NCBI GenBank assembly: GCA_001916055.1
Contig: MNRR01000031.1
Coordinates: 1 to 53,407 of the forward strand
Length of the DNA stretch: 53,407 bases
Source of the DNA: Clostridium sp. 28_12
GTDB taxonomy: Bacteria > Bacillota > Clostridia > TANB77 > CAG-508
Direction: 5' to 3'
In this document: positions 9,055 to 18,300 of the stretch, piece after piece
Position numbering within the stretch: position 1 is the first letter of the stretch
Layout of the letters: each line of letters begins with the position of its first letter
Position numbers and translations under genes: made by a program
The notes under the pieces: generated by a model
The model's input: the letters and a program-made list of their open reading frames with translations, nothing else
What the model was told of the DNA's origin: nothing
Database searches by the model: none

Positions 9055-9090
9055 AATCTAGAAACAAGATATGTTTCTGGATTTTTTATT
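9055..9090 (+). terminator. Terminator after tRNA-Ser (GCU)
   Basis: AATCTAGAAAC (9055-9065) pairs with GTTTCTGGATT (9073-9083) with one G-U pair, followed by a T run. Confidence 0.85.
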
Positions 9091-9149
9091 TTATATAAAA
9101 GATATGCATAAATATTAAAAATTTTTCATAAAATATAAATATAATCATA

Positions 9150-9178
9150 TTGACAATACGTACTGTACGTGGTACAAT
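9150..9178 (+). promoter_or_regulatory. hicAB promoter with palindromic operator
   Basis: TTGACA (9150-9155) and TACAAT (9173-9178) with a 17-bp spacer. The spacer holds a perfect palindrome ACGTAC-T-GTACGT (9158-9170) between the two promoter elements. This is a good position for autorepression by HicB, as known for other hic loci. Confidence 0.8.
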
Positions 9179-9200
9179 TAAATTGTTAGGAGGAAAAATC

Positions 9201-9384
9201 ATGACATTTCGAGAACTAGAGAAATTGTTAACTTCTAATGATTGGTATCATCATCATACAAATGGTTCACATTACATATATAAGGACCATAAGGTGAAAC
9301 GGAAGCATTCCGGTGCCTAATCATAAAGGAGATATACCGAAAGGAACTCTTAACAATATCTTAAAACAAGCAGGGTTGAAATAG
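9201..9384 (+). CDS. hicA: HicA mRNA interferase toxin, requires +1 shift at CGG
   Basis: HicA toxins are about 60-aa double-stranded-RNA-binding-fold RNases. The frame from ATG 9201 gives TFRELEKLL, the active-site region HTNGSHYIYK (catalytic His in GSH) and then stops at 9318 after 39 aa. The missing end IPVPNHKGDIPKGTLNNIL plus KQAGLK is read in the +1 frame to TAG 9382-9384. That frame has a stop at 9295, so the shift must fall between 9298 and 9318. The only in-frame CGG of the gene is at 9300-9302. Skipping one base there gives a 60-aa HicA with junction KVKRSIPVP. AGGAGG precedes the ATG. The first-frame peptide alone would be inactive. Confidence 0.85.
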
Positions 9385-9415
9385 ACCATAGCTTGTAATA
9401 GATGGAGGGAAAAAT

Positions 9416-9850
9416 ATGAAAGTTATTTATCCAGTATTATTTTATAAGGAAAAGGAAAATGGATATTCAGTATTTGTTCCAGACTTAGATAATGCAAGTA
9501 CATGTGGTTCTACATTACAAGAGGCAATGGAAATGGCAGAGGAGTTAATTGCAAGTGTTGTATTAGATCTAATGGAAGAAGATGATAAAATACCTAAGGC
9601 GAATAGCATTGAAAAAGTATCATTTGAAAAATTAGAAAAAAATTTAGAAATAGAGAATTGGGATTATACTTCAAAATTTAAAACTTATATAGCTGTAGAT
9701 ATAAGCTCATATGCCGAACAATGGGGAAAAGAATTAGTTAAAAAGACAGTTAATATTCCAAAATGGATAAATACGAAAGCTGAAAAATTAAAAATTAATT
9801 TTTCAAAAACATTAGAGGAAGCATTATTAAAGAAAATATATGAGGAATAG
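9416..9850 (+). CDS. hicB: HicB antitoxin
   Basis: A 144-aa HicB-family antitoxin that should bind and neutralise HicA and repress the hicAB promoter. The N-terminal degraded RNase H-like HicB fold is recognisable (YPVLFYKEKENGYSVFVPDLD and TCGSTLQEAMEMAEELI). The C-terminal third (IPKWINTKAEKLKINFSKTLEEAL) is a likely short DNA-binding helical region. It lies 31 nt after hicA in the usual toxin-first order. Confidence 0.92.
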   Translation: MKVIYPVLFYKEKENGYSVFVPDLDNASTCGSTLQEAMEMAEELIASVVLDLMEEDDKIPKANSIEKVSFEKLEKNLEIENWDYTSKFKTYIAVDISSYAEQWGKELVKKTVNIPKWINTKAEKLKINFSKTLEEALLKKIYEE

Positions 9851-9866
9851 ACTATGTTATCTGATA

Positions 9867-9918
9867 CCAGAATAAAGATGCAAATGCTTTTTTGCGTTTT
9901 TATTCTGGATTTTTTTTG
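9867..9918 (+). terminator. Terminator after hicB
   Basis: CCAGAATAAA (9867-9876) pairs with the TTTATTCTGG ending at 9908, with inner GCAAA/TTTGC pairing and a following T run. Confidence 0.9.
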
Positions 9919-9993
9919 TTGAAGAAATATTGAAAAAAAATGGAAAATATAGTAACATAATAAAGTGTTATAAAAAAATTAAGAAAGGAGTAT

Positions 9994-11616
9994 ATGGTTT
10001 ATTTAATTAATTATATATATCATACAAGAAATAGAATGGGGAAAAATGGTAAAAGTATAATAAAAATATTTGTTATTTTAAGTGTAGTTATGTTTTTTAT
10101 AATGTTAAGTTTACATTTTGTATATCTTAAATTTGATTTTCAAACAATAAATCAAATACACTTACTATTAAAAACACAAGGGATATCTGCAGAAAACATA
10201 AGTGATATAGAAAACTTTATAAAAACATTTGATGATCAAACAAATGTAGCGTATTTAGAAATTTTAGGTGTAATTATAAGCATATGGGCTGGTCTAAATA
10301 TTTACAACTTAGTTAATAGAGAAAATATTGAAGATATAGAAAGTATTGTAAAAAATTCAAAAAAAGAATTAGAAGAATTTAAAGAAGACTGTAAAATTTT
10401 AACATTAGAAAAACTAGAAGAAAAATCAGCAAAAGAAAATAGAATAAAACAATATTATGTGAAAGAAATAAAGAAAAATTGTATAAAAACATTAAGTTAT
10501 ACAACTTTAAAGAAAATTGTTTCTGTTGAAGATACAATGAATGCTGTAATTGAGAATTATAATGCTGAAAATTATATAGAAATGGAAACAAGCTTGAGTA
10601 TTTTTAAAAATAAAATAGAAGAATTAAAAAATGAGTTAAAAATAGAAAATACAAAAGAATACATTAATGAATCTAATGTATCAGAAAACATAATAAAAAG
10701 TTATATTAATTGTAAAAAAGGAGAATATTACTATTACAGAGGAATGTTATTTTTAAATGCTAAAAATAATATATTAGAAGGCGAAGAATGTCTTGAAAAA
10801 GCAGATAAATATTATGAATTGAGTATTTTTGAAAAAAACGAAAATTCTGAAATTGTAAATCAATACTTATATAATGTAAGAGCATATATTAATCAAATTT
10901 TATATAAATATAATAAAAATGAAAATAAGCAAAAAGCAAAAGAAAACGTAAAAAGAGCAGTAAGATTTAGTCAAAAAGCTTGTGAAAATTACGGAAATAC
11001 AAGATATTCGAAGGATTATTGAAATTATGGGGCAAACATTGAACTTGAATTGGCTTTTGAGAATAATGATGAAGGAAAAAACATACAAACATCAGACTGG
11101 ATAAAAAGAATGAAAGAGGCATATCATCAATATGAACTTGCAAAAAATATTGATAATAATGATGTAAAAACTTTAACTTGTTTAGCTTCAAATATATTAA
11201 AACAATTTGATAGAGCAGTAGACCTTGATGGACACTTAGATAATTTAAAATATACATGTGATTTAGATAAAAAAGAGTTGCTAAAAGCATTAAAAAAATA
11301 TAATATTGATGTTAATGATATAAATAAAGCATATAATTATTTAGTTCGTGCGCAAGTTAATGATGTTAACAATGATGCTGCTCATTATCATATGATTCAC
11401 GTTTATATGTATAAAATAATTTTAAGTGATACACCAAAAGAAAAAGAAAGATTAATTTATAAAGCCAAAAACGAAATTGCTTATTGTGAGGCTTATTATT
11501 TTGAAAATAATCCTAGTATAGCATTTTTATATAAAGCATATAAATTTTATTGTGTTAATAATTATAAAAATCGAGCTAAATTGTATTGGGAAGAAATACA
11601 TAAAAATGGTTCTTAA
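9994..11616 (+). pseudogene. Membrane-anchored helical-repeat protein interrupted by in-frame TGA
   Basis: I do not recognise a named family. The first part (9994-11022, 342 aa) has two membrane segments near residues 24-45 and 84-105, then a long helical, charged region. The second part is in the same frame and resumes directly after TGA at 11020-11022; its first possible start is TTG at 11050. It looks like a TPR-type helical repeat (EAYHQYELAKNIDNNDVKTL, YLVRAQVNDVNNDAAHYH). Read through, the product would be 540 aa. TGA is used as an ordinary stop elsewhere (rnpA, ttcA-like), so this is probably a nonsense mutation of, for example, TGG, or a read error. AAAGGAG precedes ATG 9994. Confidence 0.6.
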
Positions 11617-11627
11617 AGTAACAGAAG

Positions 11628-11660
11628 AAGGTAGTTAGAAGAAAAAATAACTATCTTTTT
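11628..11660 (+). terminator. Terminator before vanW
   Basis: AAGGTAGTTA (11628-11637) pairs with TAACTATCTT (11648-11657) with one G-U pair, followed by T residues. Confidence 0.85.
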
Positions 11661-11666
11661 TATGAT

Positions 11667-11707
11667 TTGCAAAATATAATTTAAAATGATACAATAAATT
11701 TGTCGAA
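11667..11707 (+). promoter_or_regulatory. vanW promoter with Spo0A-box-like site
   Basis: TTGCAA (11667-11672) and TACAAT (11690-11695) are 17 bp apart. TTTGTCGAA at 11699-11707 matches the known Spo0A box (TTTGTCRAA) exactly and overlaps the expected transcription start, a position that would suit repression by Spo0A. Confidence 0.6.
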
Positions 11708-11739
11708 CGATGTAATAAGATGTTGAAAGGGAAAATGAA

Positions 11740-12573
11740 ATGGGGAAAAAAAGAAAATTGTTTTGTGAATATGGGCCAATAGCCTATAAAATATCTTTAT
11801 TTAAAGAAGCTAAAAAGAAAGACTTAATAGATTTAAAAAACGGCAAAAAATTTGCTAAAAAGAAAAGTAAAGAAAATTTTGAATATATTTGGAAGGGAGA
11901 TGCAAAAGTTTTACTCAGAAAATTAGAAGGAGTAGACATGCAATTACAAAAAAACAAGGTAAAAAACTTACAGCTAGCAAGTAAAAAAATTGATGGAATA
12001 ATAATAAAACCAGGCGAAGAATTTTCTTTTTGGAATTTAGTTGGAAACGCAACAAAAAGAAAAGGATATTTAGAAGGTTTGGTTATAAGTAATAGCCAAA
12101 TGAAGAAAGGTGTTGGAGGAGGATTATGCCAGATGGCCAATATGATACACTGGTTAATATTACATACACCATTAGAAGTTACAGAATTGCATCATCATTC
12201 AGATGCATTATTTCCTGATGTAAAGAGAAGAGTACCATTTGGAACAGGAACATCAATTAGTTATAAAGCATTAGATTATAGATTCAAAAACACTACTAAA
12301 TATCCAATTCAGATAAGAGTATGGCTAGATGATACATTTCTTTATGGAGAAATTCGAAGTACGGCCCCATTAAAAGAAAAATATAAAATTATAGAAGAAG
12401 ATAACTATTATGCTAAAGATGAAGACGGCGTTTTTTATAGAAATAGTAAAGTATATAGAATAATTACTAATAAAGAAACAAACCAAGAAATAAAGAAAGA
12501 ATTAATATTAAATAATCACTCAAAAGTTATGTATGATTACAATTTAATACCAAAGGAAGAAATTAAGGAGTAA
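11740..12573 (+). CDS. VanW family protein
   Basis: A 277-aa member of the VanW family, cell-envelope-related proteins of unknown biochemical role first seen in vancomycin-resistance clusters. The VanW core is visible: KPGEEFSFWNLVGNATKRKG, then GVGGGLCQMANMIHWLILH and LEVTELHHHSD. There is no clear signal peptide, as in the short cytosolic VanW type. It ends 2 nt before the dltA-like gene, so the two are probably one transcript. It is not evidence of vancomycin resistance; no vanHAX genes are present. Confidence 0.88.
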   Translation: MGKKRKLFCEYGPIAYKISLFKEAKKKDLIDLKNGKKFAKKKSKENFEYIWKGDAKVLLRKLEGVDMQLQKNKVKNLQLASKKIDGIIIKPGEEFSFWNLVGNATKRKGYLEGLVISNSQMKKGVGGGLCQMANMIHWLILHTPLEVTELHHHSDALFPDVKRRVPFGTGTSISYKALDYRFKNTTKYPIQIRVWLDDTFLYGEIRSTAPLKEKYKIIEEDNYYAKDEDGVFYRNSKVYRIITNKETNQEIKKELILNNHSKVMYDYNLIPKEEIKE

Positions 12574-12575
12574 AT

Positions 12576-14040
12576 ATGATTTTAGATGATATATTAGGAA
12601 TTTTAAAACGAAAATCAGATAATCGAGCATATACAATAAATGAAAAAAGCTATTCATACAAAGAATTATACAAATATGTTTGTAATATATATAATTTTTT
12701 ATTAAAAGAAAATAAAGAAAAAAGACCTGTAGTTGTATATGGGCATAAAGAAATTTATATGAAAGCAACATTCATTGCTTGTTCTTTTGCTGGAATGACA
12801 TATATACCAATAGATAATAGTATGCCTAAAGAAAGAGTAGAAAAAATTATAAAACAAATAAATCCATTATTGATTATAGGAAAAAATATATCCAAAGAAA
12901 AAATTTATGAAATAATGGATGAAGATAATTATAAAGAAATAAATAATATATATTTAAAACCAGAAGATATTTATTATATTATTTTTACATCTGGAAGTAC
13001 AGGCATTCCTAAAGGAGTAAAAATAACATATAAAAATTTAGATTCTTGTATAAATTGGTTAAAAAACATAACAAAAATAAAAAAAGGAGTTATATTAAAT
13101 CAGGCGAATTTTTCTTTTGATTTATCAGTTGCGGATTTGTATTTAAGCTTAATAAGTGAAAGTGAACATTATATATTAAGTGAAATCTCACGGACTAAAT
13201 TTTAATAAAACATTTGAGGGATTAAAATCAAGTCAGGCTAATTTAATGGTAGCAACACCTTCATTTATAGACTTATTACTTTTAGATAAGTCATTTGAAA
13301 AAGAATTAATGCCAAATTTACAAACAATTTTGTTTTGCGGAGAAAAATTATTAAAATCAACAATAAATAAATTATATTCTAGATTTGATAAATTACGCAT
13401 AATAAATAGTTATGGTCCAACAGAATGTACTTTTGCAGTTACAAGTACAGATATAAACTTAGAGAATATAAGAGATGAAGAGGTGCCAGTAGGATTTCCT
13501 AAAAAAGATGTAAAAATATATATTGTGGACGAAAAAATGAATAAAGTACTTGATGGAGATGTTGGAGAAATTTTAATTACAGGAGAAAGTGTTGCATATG
13601 GATATATAGGAGACATAGAAAAAAATTCTTTTTTTGAATATAATGGGGAAAAGGCATACGCGGCAGGCGATTTAGGATATATAAAAAATAATATGCTATA
13701 TTGCCAAGGGAGAAAAGATAAACAGATAAAATTCAAAGGGTATAGGATTGAGCTTACAGATATTGAAAAGAATTTGCAAGAATTAGAATATATTTATAAG
13801 GCGGTAGTAATTAAAAAGACAAATGAAACTAATAAAGTTTTAAATATAATAGCATTTGTGAGTTTGAAAGAAAATATAATAAAAACTGAATTAGAAATTA
13901 GACAAGATTTACTGAAAAAAATACCAGAATATATGTGCCCCAAAATAAAAATTATAAAAGAATTTCCGTTAAATTCTAATGGAAAATGTGATGAAAAAAG
14001 ACTTGTGGAGGAATTTGCAAATGGAAGAAAAAATTATTGA
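12576..14040 (+). CDS. D-alanine--carrier ligase-like adenylating enzyme, requires +1 shift at CGG
   Basis: An ANL-superfamily adenylation enzyme closest in layout to DltA (D-alanine activation for teichoic acid). The first frame (12576-13205) carries the A3 phosphate loop TSGSTGIPKGVK. The second frame (to 14040) carries ANLMVATPSF, A5 SYGPTECT, A8 GRKDKQIKFKGYRIE and the catalytic Lys motif NGKCD. The frames differ by +1, and the shift must lie in about 13180-13205. That interval contains the gene's only in-frame CGG at 13191. One skipped base there gives 487 aa, the usual length. An alternative explanation is an extra T in the run at 13200-13203. It is followed by a carrier protein but there is no dltB or dltD, so the substrate is unproven. 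Confidence 0.8.
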
Positions 14041-14251
14041 AATAATTGAAAATTTGACTGGATATGATAAGCTAAAAGAAAATGTTGATATTGATTTATT
14101 AGAAAATGAAATTTTGGATTCTTTGGCTTTTATTGAATTAATGACTACTTTAGAAGAGGAATTTAATATAGAAATTCAACCTACACAGGTTGATCCTAAT
14201 ACATGGAGAAGTGTTAAAAAGATTGTTGAATTGGTGGAAAAACTTCAATAA
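14021..14251 (+). CDS. Acyl carrier protein, DltC-like
   Basis: A 76-aa carrier protein. The phosphopantetheine attachment Ser is in DSLAFIEL (about residue 36), with LTGYDKLKENVDIDLLENEI before it. GGAGG at 14007-14011 fits the ATG at 14021; an upstream in-frame ATG at 13979 would add 14 unlikely residues. It overlaps the ligase gene by 20 nt, so the two are coupled. DltC length is 76-80 aa. An isolated ligase plus carrier without dltB/dltD suggests either a remnant dlt operon or a different aminoacyl transfer route. Confidence 0.85.
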   Translation: MEEKIIEIIENLTGYDKLKENVDIDLLENEILDSLAFIELMTTLEEEFNIEIQPTQVDPNTWRSVKKIVELVEKLQ

Positions 14252-14256
14252 AAATG

Positions 14257-14294
14257 AGTGTTAGTAGAGTAAAAACTTTATTAACACTTTTTTC
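14257..14294 (+). terminator. Terminator after the carrier protein gene
   Basis: AGTGTTA (14257-14263) pairs with TAACACT (14282-14288), followed by TTTTTC. Confidence 0.75.
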
Positions 14295-14332
14295 GTGAAA
14301 AATTGAAAATTCAACAAAATATTACAAAAAAC

Positions 14333-14361
14333 TTGAAAAAAAGTATAGGTTGCTCTATAAT
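14333..14361 (+). promoter_or_regulatory. Promoter at the start of the secretion locus
   Basis: TTGAAA (14333-14338) and TATAAT (14356-14361) with a 17-bp spacer, 37 bp before the first gene of the T4SS-like cluster. Confidence 0.75.
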
Positions 14362-14398
14362 AAAATAGAGGTTTTATATAAAAAACGGAGGCGATAAT

Positions 14399-15334
14399 AT
14401 GCACAAATTAAGGAAATTTTTTTATGATAATAAAAGTAAAATAATAAAAATAAGTTCTTTTGTTATTTTTTCTATTATTATTTTGCAAATAATAAACAAT
14501 TTGGTAAAAAATAGAAAAACAAACCAATCATCAAGTCTAATTAATGAAAATAAAGTAAGTAGTATTAGTCAAAAAGAAAATGGATTGGTATCAAATAAAT
14601 CAGCTGTAACTGGAAATGAAGTTCAAAGTAATAAATTAGAACGAGAAACTGATATAATTAATAGTTTTGTGAACTTTTGTAACAATCAAGAGTTAGAAAA
14701 GGCGTATGATTTAATTTCAGAAGATTGTAAAAAACAAATATATTCTTCTATTGAGATTTTTGAAAAAGCATATTATAATGATGTTTTTAATGGAAAAGAA
14801 AAAAAATGTACAATAGAAAATTGGTTTAATGATACATATAAAGTTAGAATGATAGAAGATATATTATCAACAGGCAAAAATGATGAACTTGAGAAAGAAG
14901 ATTATATTACAGTTGTGCTAGAAAATGAAACTTACAAATTGAATATTAATAGTTATATTGGAATGAAAAATATAAATAAAACAACCCAATATGATGATAT
15001 TGTAATGGAAGTGCTTTGCAAATATACGTATAAAGATTATGAACAGTATAAAATAAGAGTAACAAATAATAAAGAAGGAACTGTTAAGTTAGATACAGTA
15101 AACAGTCCTAATACTATATATATAGAAGATGATAAAGGAGTAGCATATTCTTATTATAACCATGAGCTAACCAATGAAATGTTAACAATTACAGAAGGAC
15201 AAACAAAGGAAATAACAATTAAATTTTATAGTCTTTATTCTTCTAACAAAAATATTAAAAGCATAGTATTTTCGAATATTATTACAAAAATTGGAAGAAT
15301 AAATTTTAAATCGGAATTTAAAGCAAATATATAA
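14399..15334 (+). CDS. Membrane-anchored protein of the T4SS-like locus
   Basis: A 311-aa protein without a recognised family. One N-terminal membrane helix (residues 15-34) is followed by a low-complexity Ser/Asn/Lys linker and an extracytoplasmic region. Residues 85-150 (SFVNFCNNQELEKAYDLI, EIFEKAYYND) have the helix pattern of NTF2-like folds, the fold of VirB8/TcpC accessory proteins. It is followed 27 nt later by the peptidoglycan hydrolase. It resembles in architecture the protein at 18862-20181. A VirB8-like role is inference. Confidence 0.55.
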   Translation: MHKLRKFFYDNKSKIIKISSFVIFSIIILQIINNLVKNRKTNQSSSLINENKVSSISQKENGLVSNKSAVTGNEVQSNKLERETDIINSFVNFCNNQELEKAYDLISEDCKKQIYSSIEIFEKAYYNDVFNGKEKKCTIENWFNDTYKVRMIEDILSTGKNDELEKEDYITVVLENETYKLNINSYIGMKNINKTTQYDDIVMEVLCKYTYKDYEQYKIRVTNNKEGTVKLDTVNSPNTIYIEDDKGVAYSYYNHELTNEMLTITEGQTKEITIKFYSLYSSNKNIKSIVFSNIITKIGRINFKSEFKANI

Positions 15335-15361
15335 CTAATTTAACCAAAAAGAGGTGAAGAA

Positions 15362-18300
15362 ATGGCGATAATTAATGATAATACTAAAACAAAGATAAAA
15401 ATTGAAGCAAAAAATATTGTAAAAAAAGTAATCATAATATTGTTAATAGTAAGTATTATTACGATTTTTTTAGTTGGAGCTGTTTATGTTATTACAATAG
15501 ATGATGGAACCAACAAAAAAGGAGATTGGGGAAGCACTGGCTATGGTGTTTCACAGTATGTGAATAATGTACAAGTAAATGATAATGGAACATTAAGTAG
15601 CAATATGGAAACAAAGGAGCTTTGGGATAAAATGCTAAAAAATGGTGGAAGGGTAGATAAATACTTGGACACACCAGAAGAATTGGCTAGACTTATGAAG
15701 GCAGAAATTGTTACACAATATCCAGATGTAAGAAAAAATCCGGACGAACCAATAAATTGGGAAGAAATAGTTAAGAATTCAGATACGTTACAAGGTATAA
15801 TAAAATTTAAAAGATCAGATGAAAATAATAACAAGACAACTATGAGGTATGCTAAACCAGAAGAATTTCAATCATATATAGATGAATATAATAGGACAGG
15901 GAGTGAAAAGGCCAAAAAAGAAGCATTAACACATTTTACGTTACAACAAACGGTAAATTATAGTGGAGGTGTAACTACAGGCGTAGAGGCGGGAAATAAT
16001 ACTTTTATTTCTAAAACGAATTGTCCCAATGCATATCAAATATATGAGGAACTGAAAAAGATAGGTTTTTCAGATGCAAGTGCATGTGCAGTTCTTGGAA
16101 ATTTATTCCAAGAAAGTGGTGGGGCAGGAACATCTGATATTAATCCAAATGATGGAGATAGTAGCTGTTATGGAATAGCACAGTGGACTCCACCAAATGA
16201 ACTTTATTCTTATGCTAATCAACATGGACTTAATCCAAGTTCAATATCAACACAAGTAGAGTTTTTAAAGTATACATTAGATAGTGGACATTGGTGGACA
16301 GGCTCTACAAGTGAAAATGCGTTAAAACAATATGGATATCTTGATAAAAGTTATACAGTACAGGAATTTTATAGTTGTACAGATTTAAAAAAAGCTACAG
16401 CAATGTTTTTAGGATACTATGAAGAGTGTATAAGAGCAAATACATCTTATACAATCAATGGAAAATATATGAATCTTCAAGAACGTGCAGAATATGAAAT
16501 GAATAATAGATATACATGTGCGACTGCAGCATATGCAGCATTTGCTGGAAATTCGCCTAGTGATACAGCAACTAATAAAACTCAAAATAATAGTAATAGT
16601 TCAGAAAAAAAGTCTAATTGTGTAGCAATAGTTGCAAGCTGGAATCAAAAAGATAAAAAAATAAAAACGAATGATCCAAATGTGCAATCGACATATGGAA
16701 TAGGAAATGAGGAGACTGTTGTTTCTTCTGAATATAGTATGACTACAACAACTGTAAATTATCAAGAAATGGTAAAGCCATATTCTGTACCATTTGACTT
16801 ATTATGGGAATTTTTAGTTATAGGAGAAGAAAAAAGTTTTGTTTTTGATTTTGCGGATTTAATTTATAATAGTGATATTCAAGTAACTATTTATGATAAC
16901 GTAACAGTAAACACTGATGTAGAAAACTGGAAATATAGTAAAAGGACAAAAGCAGAAGTGAATGTAACAGATAAAGCTACATATTATTCAGGAACGAAAA
17001 CATATTTTGCTAGAAGTTTTTTAGTAGATCATGTGGACGAACCATATGGGGATGATATTAATTATAATACTATAAAAACGATTGTAACGAAAACTAATAC
17101 AATAAATGCAGTTTTGACTAAAGCAAATGTATGGACAGTAAATTATGAGAATGATTATACATATCAAAGTCCTACACAGTCAAATGGATTAAGCCAAAGC
17201 ATTTCAAAAGCAGACCAAAATTATTCAGATAGTCCGACTAGAGTTGATAGAGGAGATAATGTTTCATATAATGGTTCATGTGACGAAATCCAAAACTTAA
17301 AGCAGATTGCAATTGATAGAGTATTGGACGAATATAGCAAAGATACTAGTAATATAAATGCAACAGGAAAAGTACCAACTAGTGGTGATGTGAATGTTGT
17401 AGAAAACTATACTTCAGTAAAATATTACGAAAGATATGTAAATATTACTGATAATACGAGTAATACGGTTTCTACACAAAATTATTTACAAGGTGTAGCA
17501 AAAACTAAAATGAAAACAGATTCAGATGTAACAGAAGCTAATTTTGTGAAGATATTTAAGAATAGAGAACATAGAAAAACATATAAAAATGTAACATCTG
17601 TTGCTAGTTGCCTATTTGAACTGATTGAAACTAATGAAAGTACTGCAGATTTTTCTGATTTAATAAGATATTTATTATATATGGCAACAGGAAATGATTA
17701 TGGAGTAACAGAATTTGATTTTACTGAGTTTGAACAAAGCTCATTTTCAAATATAACAAATTTATCAAATACAAATATATTATTAGAGTATTTAAAATCG
17801 TGGGAAAATAACGCGCTTTGGAAATATGAGAAAGGAACAATTTCATATTCAAACTATGTAGCCAAGTTTATAACAAAAGACAAAAAACAATATGTATGTT
17901 ACACCGATGGTGGAAATAGATTAAACTTTGGTTATGGAATGTGTCATTATTATAGTGGACATTATAATCATGTAGAGTTATATTCTAATTTAGGCGTTGA
18001 TATAACAAAATTTGGACTAGGTTCAACAATAGATGTTGGAATTGTAGATAGTGCAAAATTACAGTATATTGATAATGATAGAGCTACTACAAAAAATAAA
18101 TTAACATTAGCAGGATTAAATTTAAAAGATACTCAGATAGATGCATTGACAGCTATTTCATATCAATGGGGAAATCACATAATAGATGATTTTATATCTG
18201 CATATAAAAAATATGGTGATACAGAAGCATTAAGACAAAATTTTGCAAACGGTAATGATCCAAGTGACAAACCATTTTTAAATGGAGATGGTTCAACAGG

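Noticed and set aside
11020..11022. TGA decoded as Trp genome-wide
   Set aside because: TGA ends several intact genes (for example rnpA and the ttcA-like gene), so a general code change of TGA is not supported.
11740..12573. Vancomycin resistance cluster
   Set aside because: Only a VanW-family protein is present; vanH, vanA/B ligase, vanX and vanRS are absent. VanW homologues are common in Clostridia.
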